Source: Acidimicrobiaceae bacterium (GTDB taxonomy: Bacteria > Actinomycetota > Acidimicrobiia > Acidimicrobiales > RAAP-2). Taken from it: DNA of 64,000 nucleotides. A program made the position numbers and the translations under genes. Of the stretch, positions 1 through 8,238 are shown one piece after another. Position 1 is the stretch's first letter, and the number at the start of each line of letters is the position of its first letter. The notes under the pieces were generated by a model. The model was not told the origin of the DNA. It made no database searches and saw only the letters and a list, made by a program, of their open reading frames with translations. The stretch spans positions 1-64,000 of the forward strand of contig PMOE01000075.1 of the NCBI GenBank assembly GCA_003161575.1. Reading direction: 5' to 3'.

Positions 1-175
1 CGGTGGCGGGGGGCGGGGTGTGTGGGGTTGGGGGGAGCGGCCCAGCCAACCGGACCTGATGTCCACGCAGACCCACGGTGAGGCAGCCAACTGCGATGAG
101 CAGGAGGACGGCGGACACCACATACCAGCGTCTCGACCGGCGTCTCCCGTCCCCAGGCGAGCCGGCCCAGGTCAT
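1..175 (-). CDS. Sortase-like membrane protein, N-terminal part only (probable class F), runs off the window
   Basis: This short reading frame starts with ATG at 175 and runs out of the left edge, giving about 58 residues. After a start reading MTWAGSPGDG comes an Arg-rich stretch (RRRSRRW), one hydrophobic segment (YVVSAVLLLIAVGCLTVGL, about residues 18-36) and a Pro/Thr-rich linker (PLPPTPHTPPP). This is the usual N-terminal layout of actinobacterial class F and E sortases: cytoplasmic basic tail, single anchor, Pro-rich stalk. The catalytic His-Cys-Arg core would lie outside the window and is not seen. The ATG overlaps the stop of the upstream surface protein gene by four bases (ATGA), so the two are probably translated together. 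That protein carries an LPXTG-like C-terminus, which supports the sortase assignment. The family call is inference. Confidence 0.55.
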   Translation of the reverse strand, partial: MTWAGSPGDGRRRSRRWYVVSAVLLLIAVGCLTVGLRGHQVRLAGPLPPTPHTPPPAT

Positions 176-1302
176 TCATCATTGCCCGGCTCGCCGCCGT
201 GCGGGTAGCCCGAGCCGGCCAGCGCTCGGCGCCGACGGATGGCCTGGGCCAGCGCCAAACCCGCACCTAGGAGGGCCAGTCCGGCGAGGGCCAAGAAGGC
301 GTCGTCATCGGAGTGCGACGCGCCGCCCGCGCCGGTCTCCGGAGCACCCAAGGGAATGGCGCCCGGAGTCGCTGTAATCGGCCCCGTTGTCGTGGTCGTC
401 GCGGCTGCCGCCGCAGCGGCCGCGGCTGCGGCCGCGGCTGCGGCTGCCGCCGCAGCGGCCGCCGGGCTCGTTGTTGAGGTGGTGGTTGGGGTGGTTACGA
501 AGTTGTTGGTCACCGTGCTGCCGCAGGTCACCGAGCTGCCGCCGCCGGTGGCAGTGCCATTGCACTGGTTGATGCTCATGGGCAGCGCCGTCGTGGCACC
601 CGTGACTGTGCAGCCCACCTGCGGCAAGCCGCCGTAGTTCCCCCCGCCGGTAGCAGAGCCGTTGCACTGGGTGACCGTGGCACCGGACGTGCTGCCGAGA
701 GGTACGCACACCTCAGTGCCACCGGCTCCACCTGATCCGATGCACTGGTTGACCGTGACGCCCGCCGGGGTCGCGACGGGCACGTTGTTGGTGACTGTGA
801 CGTTGCAAATCACGTTGCTGCCCCCGCCGGTGACGATGCCGTTGCACTGGTTGACCGAGGTGACGAGTTGGGTCGATGTGGTGACGGTGGTGGTCGGCCC
901 CCCGCTGGTACCGATCAGCACGCAGGAGGGAAACGGTACGCCCGCGGCGCTCATGCACTCGCTAGTGGTGACCGTCGAGCTGGTGGCGCCCGTCGATGTG
1001 GTGTTATTCACGACCGTGACGGAGCAGGTCACCTGCTCCCCGGCGGCGGCCGGCAGGGTGGCGCCGGGAAAGTCCGGCGGGTTGCATTGGATGACGGAGG
1101 GCGCGGTGACGGTTGCTGCAGGGGACTCGGTAGCCGCGGGTGCGACTGCGGGCGCGCTTTGCCCGGAGGCGACGTTGGGCAGAACCACCCACGTCAACAT
1201 CGAAAGCACGGTGAGCACGCCGACCAGAACAACGCCGCTTTTTCGCGCGGACTCCCAGCCGATGACGGCAGGGGGCGTTGGGCCGGACTCAAACGGACTC
1301 AC
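172..1302 (-). CDS. Secreted cell-surface protein with repeated Cys motifs, poly-Ala tract and sortase-type C-terminal anchor
   Basis: With the GTG at 1302 the product is about 376 residues. A signal/anchor segment (about residues 20-45, GVVLVGVLTVLSMLTWVVLP) is followed by about five diverged modules with a QCNG...GGGS...C pattern and VTNN-like endings, which suggests extracellular beta-sandwich or disulfide-bonded repeats. Near the C-terminus are about 21 consecutive Ala then five Thr. The end has the order of a cell-wall sorting signal: APETGAGG, a spacer, a hydrophobic segment (FLALAGLALLGAGLALA) and an Arg-rich tail (IRRRRALAG). The next gene downstream looks like a sortase and overlaps by ATGA. 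An in-frame TTG at 1369-1371 would lengthen the N-terminus. I prefer 1302 because it sits in a GTGA overlap with a short upstream frame that has a strong SD. The function of the repeats is unknown. Confidence 0.75.
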   Translation of the reverse strand: MSPFESGPTPPAVIGWESARKSGVVLVGVLTVLSMLTWVVLPNVASGQSAPAVAPAATESPAATVTAPSVIQCNPPDFPGATLPAAAGEQVTCSVTVVNNTTSTGATSSTVTTSECMSAAGVPFPSCVLIGTSGGPTTTVTTSTQLVTSVNQCNGIVTGGGSNVICNVTVTNNVPVATPAGVTVNQCIGSGGAGGTEVCVPLGSTSGATVTQCNGSATGGGNYGGLPQVGCTVTGATTALPMSINQCNGTATGGGSSVTCGSTVTNNFVTTPTTTSTTSPAAAAAAAAAAAAAAAAAAAAATTTTTGPITATPGAIPLGAPETGAGGASHSDDDAFLALAGLALLGAGLALAQAIRRRRALAGSGYPHGGEPGNDE

Positions 1303-1382
1303 TCGCCGCACCCACCCTGCAGGACCGGCGCGCAAAGAAGATTGCGCGAGGACGGCGGTGACGATGACCAAGCAACGAGCAT
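1299..1382 (-). CDS. Possible 27-residue leader ORF upstream of the surface protein
   Basis: An AAGGAG at 1389-1394 lies six bases before an ATG at 1382. That ATG opens a 27-codon frame (begins MLVAWSSSPP, ends LQGGCGE). Its TGA at 1299-1301 overlaps the GTG start of the surface protein as GTGA. The SD is the best one in this intergenic region, while the surface protein start has none of its own, so translational coupling is plausible. The peptide resembles nothing I know. It could instead be a chance frame, with the surface protein starting at TTG 1371. Confidence 0.3.
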   Translation of the reverse strand: MLVAWSSSPPSSRNLLCAPVLQGGCGE

Positions 1383-1515
1383 GGTCGACTCCTTCGATAA
1401 CCCCAGACAGCTTGCTGTTTTTTCAACCGGCTCTCCGCGGGTGCAACCCCGATGCTATACCGGAACTAACCTACCAGCAACTTGTTCCTAGAAGGACGAT
1501 GGTAACTTTCCGCGC

Positions 1516-1824
1516 GTGGCGAGCTGGAGTTTTCTGACCAGCCACGGCCGGGCGCTCCTGTGCATCGCTCGGGATCCCGAGGTGCGCCTGCGCGATATCG
1601 CAGACAACCTGGCCATCACCGAACGTCGCGCCTACGGCATCGTCACCGACCTGACCGAAGCCGGCTACGTCGTCAAGCACAAAGACGGGCGCCGCAACCG
1701 CTACCAGATCCAGGACCACTTGCCGCTGCCAGAATCCACCGGGCGAGAGCAGGCCATCGGCGACGTGCTGGATCTCCTCGCGGGTACCGACGCTCGGCCC
1801 TCGGCGGGGCACAAGAGCCACTGA
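1516..1824 (+). CDS. Winged helix-turn-helix (MarR-like) regulator
   Basis: This is a 102-residue cytoplasmic protein that is almost entirely one winged-helix domain. It reads as helix 1 (SHGRALLCIARDP), a helix-turn-helix (VRLRDIADNLAITERRAYGIVTDL) and a wing (GYVVKHKDGRRNRYQI), followed by a short Pro-containing tail. The length and pattern match small actinobacterial MarR/ArsR-like proteins annotated only as helix-turn-helix regulators. No ligand-binding domain or metal-binding cysteines are visible. The start is GTG at 1516 with no clear SD. It faces the surface protein gene across about 130-210 bases, so it may act on that shared region, but nothing in the sequence proves it. Confidence 0.75.
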   Translation: MASWSFLTSHGRALLCIARDPEVRLRDIADNLAITERRAYGIVTDLTEAGYVVKHKDGRRNRYQIQDHLPLPESTGREQAIGDVLDLLAGTDARPSAGHKSH

Positions 1825-1897
1825 GCGGGGCCCGAGGACGACGGCCTCGACTCCCTTGTGGAACGAACCGGTAGTGGTCAGGGATCACCCGTTCTGT

Positions 1898-1913
1898 GGT
1901 CACGGGCGTGACC
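1898..1913. terminator. Short inverted repeat between convergent genes
   Basis: GGTCACG and CGTGACC are separated by GG in the 115-base gap between the converging regulator and SWIM genes. The position suits a two-way terminator. The two-base centre would force a shorter stem, and there is no T-run, so a protein-binding palindrome is an alternative. Confidence 0.25.
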
Positions 1914-1939
1914 GATCCAGTCCAGGCCACGAGAAGCAG

Positions 1940-3184
1940 TCAGAACGCTCGTTGTGCGGCGGCGTGCGTGATGTTCTCGTAGGCCTCGCCGAATAGATCA
2001 GCAAGGTCGCGCCCTTGCACGTTGACCAGACCTCTGCGGACCTGGATCAGGGCGGCCGCGGGGTCCTCGACCTCGCGAGGGAGCACTCGCACCTCGTCCA
2101 GCTCAGGTCCGGCCCGCCAGAACTCTCCCAGCACGTCAACGAGAGGTAGCACCCAACCCGACACGACCGGTCGGACCACCGAGACGGCTGCGATATCGCC
2201 CTCCCGGCGAAGCCGGCGGAGTTCTCCCAACAGGGGCTCTCGCTCGCAACCACGCAACGCGAAGAGAAGGAACGGATCGGCATCGAAGGCCTCTGCCACC
2301 AGGTAGCAGACCGCCGCGATGTGCTTACAGGGGTTCTCCCAGTCCGGACAGTCGCACTGCGTGGTGAGATCCCGGCTTGTCGCTGGAAGCAGATCAACTC
2401 CGGCCCTCTCGAAGACCTGCTCGATCTCGTGTGGCATTTCACCGGCCAACAGGCGTGCCGCGTATCCGGCTTGTTCGACCATTTGTTCGAACACCGTCGC
2501 CCATTCGACTTCGTCGAATACCGGGATTGCCACCTGCACTTCGTAAGGCGGCGTGCGAGAACCCTGGACGTGAGCCCTGATCGTCCCCGGCCCGACCACG
2601 AGATCAATAACTTGCCCTTTCCGGGCATAGCTTCGGCCCCGGTTGAGCCGATCCCCTGCGGCAATGCGTTCGATGGCCGAGAGAAAACGCTTGGACCACC
2701 AAGTCTCGCCGATCTCCCCGCGTCGGCTGCGAGCCACCAGGCCACCGTGGACGGGGATGGGATGGGTCGGGCCGAAGTCCCGCCAGTCCTTCCGTGGCCA
2801 CCACCGACCCTCTTCATCGGTCTCGCCGAGCCCCTCGAACTCGTCGCTCATACTCTCGGCGCGCCAAGCGTCTTCGGAGTCCTCATCGAGAAAACCTCGG
2901 TTGTCAGCATCGCCATCGGGGGGGCGTCCATCACCGACGTCGGCGGCCTCCTCCCGGAAGATCTCGATCAACCGACGGAGCCGGGCAATCTCAGACGCCG
3001 TTTGGGGATCGGCCTGGCCTTCTGGAGTCGTTCGGCGAGCCAGGGAACGCTCGAGGGTCTTCTGGATGGCGACCAACTCGGGATCCAAGCGGGCCGATCG
3101 CCGCCGTGGCTTGGCCGACAAGGCGCCGCTGCCGGACGGCGGGGTGGGCTGGACCCGGTGCTTGGGCGGTTTGCGTGGTGCCAT
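1940..3184 (-). CDS. SWIM zinc-finger protein, partner of Snf2-type ATPase
   Basis: This is a 414-residue protein. Its N-terminal third is low-complexity and charged (Lys/Arg/Pro, then acidic). The central region contains the motif WWSKRFLSAIE. A SWIM-type CxCxnCxH finger follows at about residues 270-290 (QCDCPDWENPCKHIAAV). SWIM fingers are thought to bind DNA or proteins. In actinobacteria such proteins are very often encoded beside a Snf2/RapA-like ATPase, as here: the Snf2 stop at 3193 lies nine bases before this ATG, within SD distance, so the pair is one transcript and probably translationally coupled. No enzymatic motif is visible. Its role is presumably in chromatin or transcription remodelling with the ATPase, which is inference. 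Confidence 0.88.
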   Translation of the reverse strand: MAPRKPPKHRVQPTPPSGSGALSAKPRRRSARLDPELVAIQKTLERSLARRTTPEGQADPQTASEIARLRRLIEIFREEAADVGDGRPPDGDADNRGFLDEDSEDAWRAESMSDEFEGLGETDEEGRWWPRKDWRDFGPTHPIPVHGGLVARSRRGEIGETWWSKRFLSAIERIAAGDRLNRGRSYARKGQVIDLVVGPGTIRAHVQGSRTPPYEVQVAIPVFDEVEWATVFEQMVEQAGYAARLLAGEMPHEIEQVFERAGVDLLPATSRDLTTQCDCPDWENPCKHIAAVCYLVAEAFDADPFLLFALRGCEREPLLGELRRLRREGDIAAVSVVRPVVSGWVLPLVDVLGEFWRAGPELDEVRVLPREVEDPAAALIQVRRGLVNVQGRDLADLFGEAYENITHAAAQRAF

Positions 3185-3192
3185 CTGGTGCC

Positions 3193-6100
3193 CTACCCGC
3201 CGTTCACGGCGTCAGCCGAAAGGCGGAATACCTCGGCCAGCTCCGTCGTGGAGAGCTCGGTGAGCCATCCTTCTCCGGCCCCGACGATGCGATCAGCAAG
3301 ATCCTGTTTCTTCTCGATCATCGCGTCGATACGGTCCTCCAGCGTGCCGCCGCAGACAAGCTTGCGCACCTGGACGTTCTTGCTCTGTCCGATCCGGAAG
3401 GCTCGGTCGGTGGCTTGGTTCTCGACGGCCGGGTTCCACCATCGATCGAAGTGCAGCACGTGGTTGGCGGCCGTGAGATTGAGTCCGGTGCCACCCGCCT
3501 TAAGCGAAAGGACCATCACGGGAGTCGATCCCCCGCTTTGGAAGTCCGCCACCATGGCGTCTCGACGGGTACGAGACACGCCACCGTGCAGAAATGACGT
3601 TCGACAATTGAGCCGGTGCTGGAGGTGGTCACGCAAGAGGGCGCCCATCTCGGCGAACTGGGTGAAGACCAATGCTCGTTCGGCGCCCGAGAGAACCTCC
3701 TCGATCACTTCGATCGTCCGCTCCATCTTTCCGGACCGCCCGGCCAACTCTGAACCGTCACCGAGGAATTGGGCCGGGTGGTTGCAGACCTGCTTCAACC
3801 GCAGCATGGTCGTGAGCACGAGCCCCCTTCGCTTGATTCCTTCCAACTCGTCGATCTTCTCAAGCATGTCGTTGACGACCGCCTGGTACAAGGTGACTTG
3901 CTCTCGGGTGAGATTGCATAGCACCTTCATTTCGATCTTGTCGGGGAGATCGGTGATGACTGACCGGTCCGTCTTGAGCCGACGCAAGATGAAGGGGCGG
4001 GTCACCCGGCGCAGCCGTTCGGCCGCCTCCTCGTCCCGAAATCGCTCGATCGGGAGGGCGAACCGCTCGCGAAACGAACTGGCCGAACCGAGCAGGCCCG
4101 GGTTGACGAGCTCCATGATCGACCAGAGCTCGCCCAGGTGATTCTCGACGGGCGTGCCAGTGAGGGCCACCTTCTGTGCCGCCACGAGTGTCCGCACCGC
4201 CTTGGTCTGTTGGGCCCCGGGGTTCTTTACATTCTGGGCTTCGTCGAGAACGACCCGGTGCCAGGCCACCTGTGACATCGCCGCCTTGTCCCGTGATGCC
4301 AGCGCGTAGCTGGTGATGATCAGATCGACCCCGAGGGCCTGCTCGGCGAAATCGTCGGCCTTGGATCGACGGGTCCCGTGATGAACCTGCACCCGAAGGC
4401 CCGGAGCGAATCGTTCGGTCTCTTTGTGCCAGTTGCCCACCACCGATGTCGGACAGATGACCAGCGTCGGGGCGACCGCGATCTTTGGGCGTCGCCCCGA
4501 CGGCGTCAGGCGATCGGCCAGTTCGAGTGCAAGCACGGTGGCGGTCTTGCCCAGGCCCATGTCGTCCGCCAGGCAGGCGCCCAACCCGAGCCGGCCGAGC
4601 ATCTGGAGCCAGCCCAGTCCGCGGCACTGGTAGGCGCGGAGCTCGCCGTTAAAGCCGACCGGGGTCCCCACCTCGGCGACGGCCTCCGCCTCACCTCCCA
4701 AAAGAGAGGAGAGCCAACCTTCGGTTTCGACACCCATGACCGGAACGTCAGAGACGGGTCCTTGGAGCCCCGAAGCGATCTGCATGACCTGTCCCACCGT
4801 CATGGCGCGATTGGAGCGTTTGCCTTCTCGCTCGAGGAAGCCGAGCATCCGGTCAACCTCGCTGTGCTGCAGCTCGACCCACTGCCCTCGGACGCGGACG
4901 AGGGGCGCCTTCAGCCGAGCGAGGGACCGCAGCTCGTCCACGTCGATGCGGGCGTCGCCGAGGGCCGCCTGCCAGTCGTAGTCGCAGATACCCTCGACGC
5001 CAAGCAGCCCCGAACTCGCCCCCTTCACCTGTTGACGGGGGGAGGCACGCAGTCGCATCCCGAGAGTGGCCGAGGGTCGGCGCCACCAGGCGGGGAGGAG
5101 CACCCCGAAACTGGCCAGCTCAAGTCCGGGGGCCGAGTCCTTCAGAAATCGGTAGGCACCTTCGGTGTCGAGGTCGAGTCCCTCGGGCGCCCGGCCTTCG
5201 AGTGCGCTGGTCAGTCCGGGGAAGTACCGCACGGCCCGGCCCAACTCGGCCAAGAGCACCTCTTGGGGAGTGTCGATGATCCCGGTGACGTGCTGCAGCG
5301 AGGTGCCGGCCCGCCAAACGTCCCGGCTACTGATCAGCAGGCTCGGGTCGTTCTCCGCCTGCAGGAGCAATTCCAGGCGCCAGACCGACCGGTCTGTCGA
5401 CTCGACCGGCGCCACGCCGGCGCCGGCGCCAGGTCGCTCAGCAAAGGAGACGTCATCGCCTTCATCGGGCGGCGGCGGCTCAACCAGCCGGAAGCAGAGC
5501 CGCCACGCTCCCGACGAGCGGGTGGCCGGTTCGGTCCACTCGGTCAGCTGGTGCTCCAAAGTGGCGAGCTCCCCCGGAGGGGCGCCGACGATCGGATCCG
5601 CATCACCCAAGGCGCGAATCCAGGTCTCGATCACCGAGAACGGGCCCCCAGCAGGCGCACGCCCCGACGAGACCTGGTTGGCCGTGAAGGCTTCACGGCA
5701 CGCGGCATCAACCATGGCGTCGAGCGCCTGGTGGACAACCTCGTGGGCCGATCGGCCCTGACCGGTATCCGTCGGGCGCCTCGACGCCTGGTCGGTGCGG
5801 TCAGGGCCCGATACGCCAGCGACCGCTTCGGCTCGGCAGAGCGGAGGGAGGGATCGGGCCACAAAGAGCTCTCGCTCGGCGTCGCGATCAGAACGCACCG
5901 GGTGCCACCGTGCGACCACCGTCGTGTCGTCCCGTCGCTCGAGACCGGGGAGAAAGCGCCCACCGGCCGTCAACTCGAGCGCCAGGCCGGCCAGGGTTGC
6001 CAGAGCCAGCACCGAAGCCCCGATCCCGACGGGCGCCTCGTGGGCGGCGGCGGCCAGATCGAGCAGCGTGTCGAGTGCCGGGCCGGGGCCGAAACTGATC

Positions 6101-6444
6101 CCAGCCATCGTGAACCGGACCAGACGATTGGCGGCAGCCGACGGGCCGGATTGCTCATCAGTCCAGACGAGTTCGGGAGATGGAGTGGGGATGCCGCTCG
6201 CGCATGGGAGCCACAGCGTGAGCTGTTCTTCGGTGCTGGTCGCGGTGGTCGATACATCGACCCCGGTCCGGATCAACGCAGCGAGTACGGCCTCCGCACG
6301 AGCTGCGAAAAGATGATCGACGGGGGCCGGGTTGGCCCGGGGGCGGCCCCGCCGCCGCGACGGCGTCGAGATGTGCACCGCGCCGTCCTCGGCCCAGATG
6401 CACAGGCGCCCCCGGCGGGACCACAGCGCGTGCAGAGCCAGCAT
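3193..6444 (-). CDS. Snf2/RapA-family DEAD/DEAH-box ATPase (helicase-like)
   Basis: The product is about 1083 residues from ATG 6444 and holds a full SF2 Snf2 motor. Motif I is ADDMGLGKT at about residue 628, motif II is DEAQ in VVLDEAQNVKN at about 735, and motif III-like LTGTPVEN follows. The C-terminal lobe includes LSLKAGGTGLNLTAANHV and RAFRIGQ at about 1015. The roughly 550-residue N-terminal region matches the long N-terminus seen in actinobacterial Snf2 proteins paired with SWIM proteins. I placed the start at MLALHALWSRRG because the run LCIWAEDG after it is the usual beginning of this family. The frame stays open upstream, with GTG 6735 as an alternative, but that extension is low-complexity and has no family-like sequence. 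These motors translocate on duplex DNA; the substrate here is unknown. Confidence 0.9.
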   Translation of the reverse strand: MLALHALWSRRGRLCIWAEDGAVHISTPSRRRGRPRANPAPVDHLFAARAEAVLAALIRTGVDVSTTATSTEEQLTLWLPCASGIPTPSPELVWTDEQSGPSAAANRLVRFTMAGISFGPGPALDTLLDLAAAAHEAPVGIGASVLALATLAGLALELTAGGRFLPGLERRDDTTVVARWHPVRSDRDAERELFVARSLPPLCRAEAVAGVSGPDRTDQASRRPTDTGQGRSAHEVVHQALDAMVDAACREAFTANQVSSGRAPAGGPFSVIETWIRALGDADPIVGAPPGELATLEHQLTEWTEPATRSSGAWRLCFRLVEPPPPDEGDDVSFAERPGAGAGVAPVESTDRSVWRLELLLQAENDPSLLISSRDVWRAGTSLQHVTGIIDTPQEVLLAELGRAVRYFPGLTSALEGRAPEGLDLDTEGAYRFLKDSAPGLELASFGVLLPAWWRRPSATLGMRLRASPRQQVKGASSGLLGVEGICDYDWQAALGDARIDVDELRSLARLKAPLVRVRGQWVELQHSEVDRMLGFLEREGKRSNRAMTVGQVMQIASGLQGPVSDVPVMGVETEGWLSSLLGGEAEAVAEVGTPVGFNGELRAYQCRGLGWLQMLGRLGLGACLADDMGLGKTATVLALELADRLTPSGRRPKIAVAPTLVICPTSVVGNWHKETERFAPGLRVQVHHGTRRSKADDFAEQALGVDLIITSYALASRDKAAMSQVAWHRVVLDEAQNVKNPGAQQTKAVRTLVAAQKVALTGTPVENHLGELWSIMELVNPGLLGSASSFRERFALPIERFRDEEAAERLRRVTRPFILRRLKTDRSVITDLPDKIEMKVLCNLTREQVTLYQAVVNDMLEKIDELEGIKRRGLVLTTMLRLKQVCNHPAQFLGDGSELAGRSGKMERTIEVIEEVLSGAERALVFTQFAEMGALLRDHLQHRLNCRTSFLHGGVSRTRRDAMVADFQSGGSTPVMVLSLKAGGTGLNLTAANHVLHFDRWWNPAVENQATDRAFRIGQSKNVQVRKLVCGGTLEDRIDAMIEKKQDLADRIVGAGEGWLTELSTTELAEVFRLSADAVNGG

Positions 6445-6819
6445 CACCTCACGGTATCCGCCGCCATCGAGTGCCCAAGCTGGGTGCCGGCCGCGTCGAT
6501 GACGTCGCCCCGAGTTGGGCGGTGGGGCCCACCCCGAGCGCACCGATCCGTCGAGGTGCGCTTCCTCTTCATCTCTCGGCGCGATGTGCTTGGCGGGACC
6601 GCCGACCGGGCCCGTTTCGAATGGCCGGGCGTCGAAAGCGTGTCCGCAGGCCATCGCTGGTGGTGGGAGCCAGCGCTTCTCAGCCGCCGGCTGCCCGAAC
6701 AGCACGTGGCCAGGAATTTTGGTGCACGAGGTCACGGGCCCTCTCCCCCGGTCTGTGGTGAGTGGCGGACCGGACGGGGGTGAGGAATGCTCGAGGGCCA
6801 CAACCCCAGAGGAGACACC
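6445..6819. other. Stretch with no convincing gene
   Basis: This stretch lies between the divergent Snf2 and peroxiredoxin genes. Both strands are open for long distances, as is usual in GC-rich DNA. The products are Arg/Pro-rich with no recognisable motif. It may hold the promoters of both flanking genes, or the true N-terminus of the Snf2 protein if GTG 6735 is used. Confidence 0.4.
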
Positions 6820-7302
6820 ATGACCATCGCTGTCGGCACCCGCATCCCTGACGTCACACTCATGACCATGACCAAGGACGGCCCCCAAAGCGTGGAGTCG
6901 AGTGATGCACTTGGCAGCGGGAAGGTCGTGCTTTTCGCCGTACCCGGAGCGTTCACACCCACTTGTTCGGACTACCACCTACCCGGCTTCGTCCTTCGGG
7001 CCGACGAATTGCGGGCAAAGGGAGTCGACTCGGTCGCCTGTCTATCAGTCAACGACGCGTTTGTTATGGGTGCGTGGGCAGCGGATCAGAAAGTAGGAAC
7101 CAGTGTCATCATGCTGGCCGATGGGAACGGCGAGTTCACGCGGGCCATGGGGCTGGAGATGGACGGCAGCGCCGTCGGTCTGGGCATCCGATCGCAGCGC
7201 TACGCCGCCATCATCGAAGACGGCGTTGTGACCTCCCTGTTCGTCGAGCCGCAACGGGGCCTCGACGTCAGCTCGGCCGAATCGGTCCTGGCCGCTTTGT
7301 AA
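6820..7302 (+). CDS. Peroxiredoxin, Prx5/type II family
   Basis: This 160-residue thiol peroxidase reduces hydrogen peroxide and organic peroxides in the cytoplasm. The signature VPGAFTPTCS places the peroxidatic Cys at residue 49, with Pro42 and Thr46 of the active site. A second Cys at 74 (VACLSVND) is at the position common in this family. The length is normal for Prx5-like proteins, and there is no fused glutaredoxin domain. The start is ATG at 6820 with AGAGGAGA just upstream; an in-frame ATG at 6787 lacks an SD. It stands alone between the Snf2 gene and a convergent dienelactone hydrolase gene. The reductant (mycoredoxin, thioredoxin or glutaredoxin type) cannot be told from the sequence. 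Confidence 0.93.
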   Translation: MTIAVGTRIPDVTLMTMTKDGPQSVESSDALGSGKVVLFAVPGAFTPTCSDYHLPGFVLRADELRAKGVDSVACLSVNDAFVMGAWAADQKVGTSVIMLADGNGEFTRAMGLEMDGSAVGLGIRSQRYAAIIEDGVVTSLFVEPQRGLDVSSAESVLAAL

Positions 7303-7405
7303 CCACCAGTGCGCCCCATCGGACCCGACGATGCTGGCACTGGGATCGGCACAGTCCCGAACCGAGGACCAGTAGCACCATCGTCGGACCCGCGTCCGCT
7401 GCTCG

Positions 7406-8203
7406 TCAGGCGGCCGACGAGAGCAGGCGCGTTTTGAAGAGGTCGAGCACCTGATCGAGTGCGGCCCGCGTCGGGGTCCCTGGGCGGTCCTGGAGGTGCT
7501 CGGTAAGTACCGAGTGCGCGTTCTTGGGGTGCCCGTGGGGATTGTCTGGGGATGAATCGATCTCGACGGCGACAAAGCCGTCGCCGAGCTCACGCCGGAG
7601 CGTCTCGAAGCGCGCCGGGAAGCAGAAAGGATCATCGGTGAAGCGCAGGCCCAACAGACACGTGCCACTGGCCACGCGCTCTTTCACCTTGGCCAGATCC
7701 TCATCGCTGATCCCGATATCGGCCTTGCGACGTTTCCCCAGCGGAAAGGGCAATGACGGTTGGGAGAGCACCGGCGCGAGCACCACTTGGTCGACCATCA
7801 TGGCCAGCGCGAATCCCCCGGTCAGGCACATGCCGACGACACCGACACCTGGTCCGCCGCACTGCTCGTGCTCGTGGGCGGCCAGCGCCCGAAGCCACTT
7901 GGTCACCGGGCTCGTCTTGCGCAGGGCGAGGAGCGAGAACTCGCGCGAGACGCAGATCGGACCGAGAGTCTTTGCTATCAGTCCCGCCGTCGGGGAAGCC
8001 CCAGGCTCGCCGAACAGATGGGGCATGACCGCGGTGCACCCGATACCCGCGACCATGCGGGCGAACTCCGCCACCTTGGGCGTGATGCCGGGAATCTCAG
8101 CGATGACGATCACGGCCGGTCCTGTTCCCATCGAGTAGACGTCCCGGGACTTGCCCTGCGCGCGGAAGCTGGTCTTGGTGAATCCCTCGAGGGCGGCTGG
8201 CAT
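7406..8203 (-). CDS. Dienelactone hydrolase family protein
   Basis: This is a 265-residue alpha/beta hydrolase. The nucleophile elbow VGMCLTGG carries Cys rather than Ser, as in dienelactone hydrolases. An N-terminal AVIVIAEIPGITP strand-loop holds the family's conserved Glu, and a His lies near the C-terminus (NPHGHPKNAHSV). Dienelactone hydrolases open lactones in chlorocatechol breakdown, but most actinobacterial members act on unknown esters or lactones. It is divergent from the phosphatase gene across 35 bases and convergent with the peroxiredoxin gene, so it is probably monocistronic. The substrate cannot be predicted. Confidence 0.88.
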   Translation of the reverse strand: MPAALEGFTKTSFRAQGKSRDVYSMGTGPAVIVIAEIPGITPKVAEFARMVAGIGCTAVMPHLFGEPGASPTAGLIAKTLGPICVSREFSLLALRKTSPVTKWLRALAAHEHEQCGGPGVGVVGMCLTGGFALAMMVDQVVLAPVLSQPSLPFPLGKRRKADIGISDEDLAKVKERVASGTCLLGLRFTDDPFCFPARFETLRRELGDGFVAVEIDSSPDNPHGHPKNAHSVLTEHLQDRPGTPTRAALDQVLDLFKTRLLSSAA

Positions 8204-8238
8204 GGCGGGGACCGTAGACGACCCCTAACCTGTCTCGC

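Noticed and set aside
239-637. Plus-strand frame with a long Ala tract
   Set aside because: It is the mirror of the poly-Ala segment of the surface protein and has no SD or family-like sequence.
6471-6823. Plus-strand frames between the Snf2 and peroxiredoxin genes
   Set aside because: Two overlapping frames of Arg/Pro/Ser composition with no SD and no domain.
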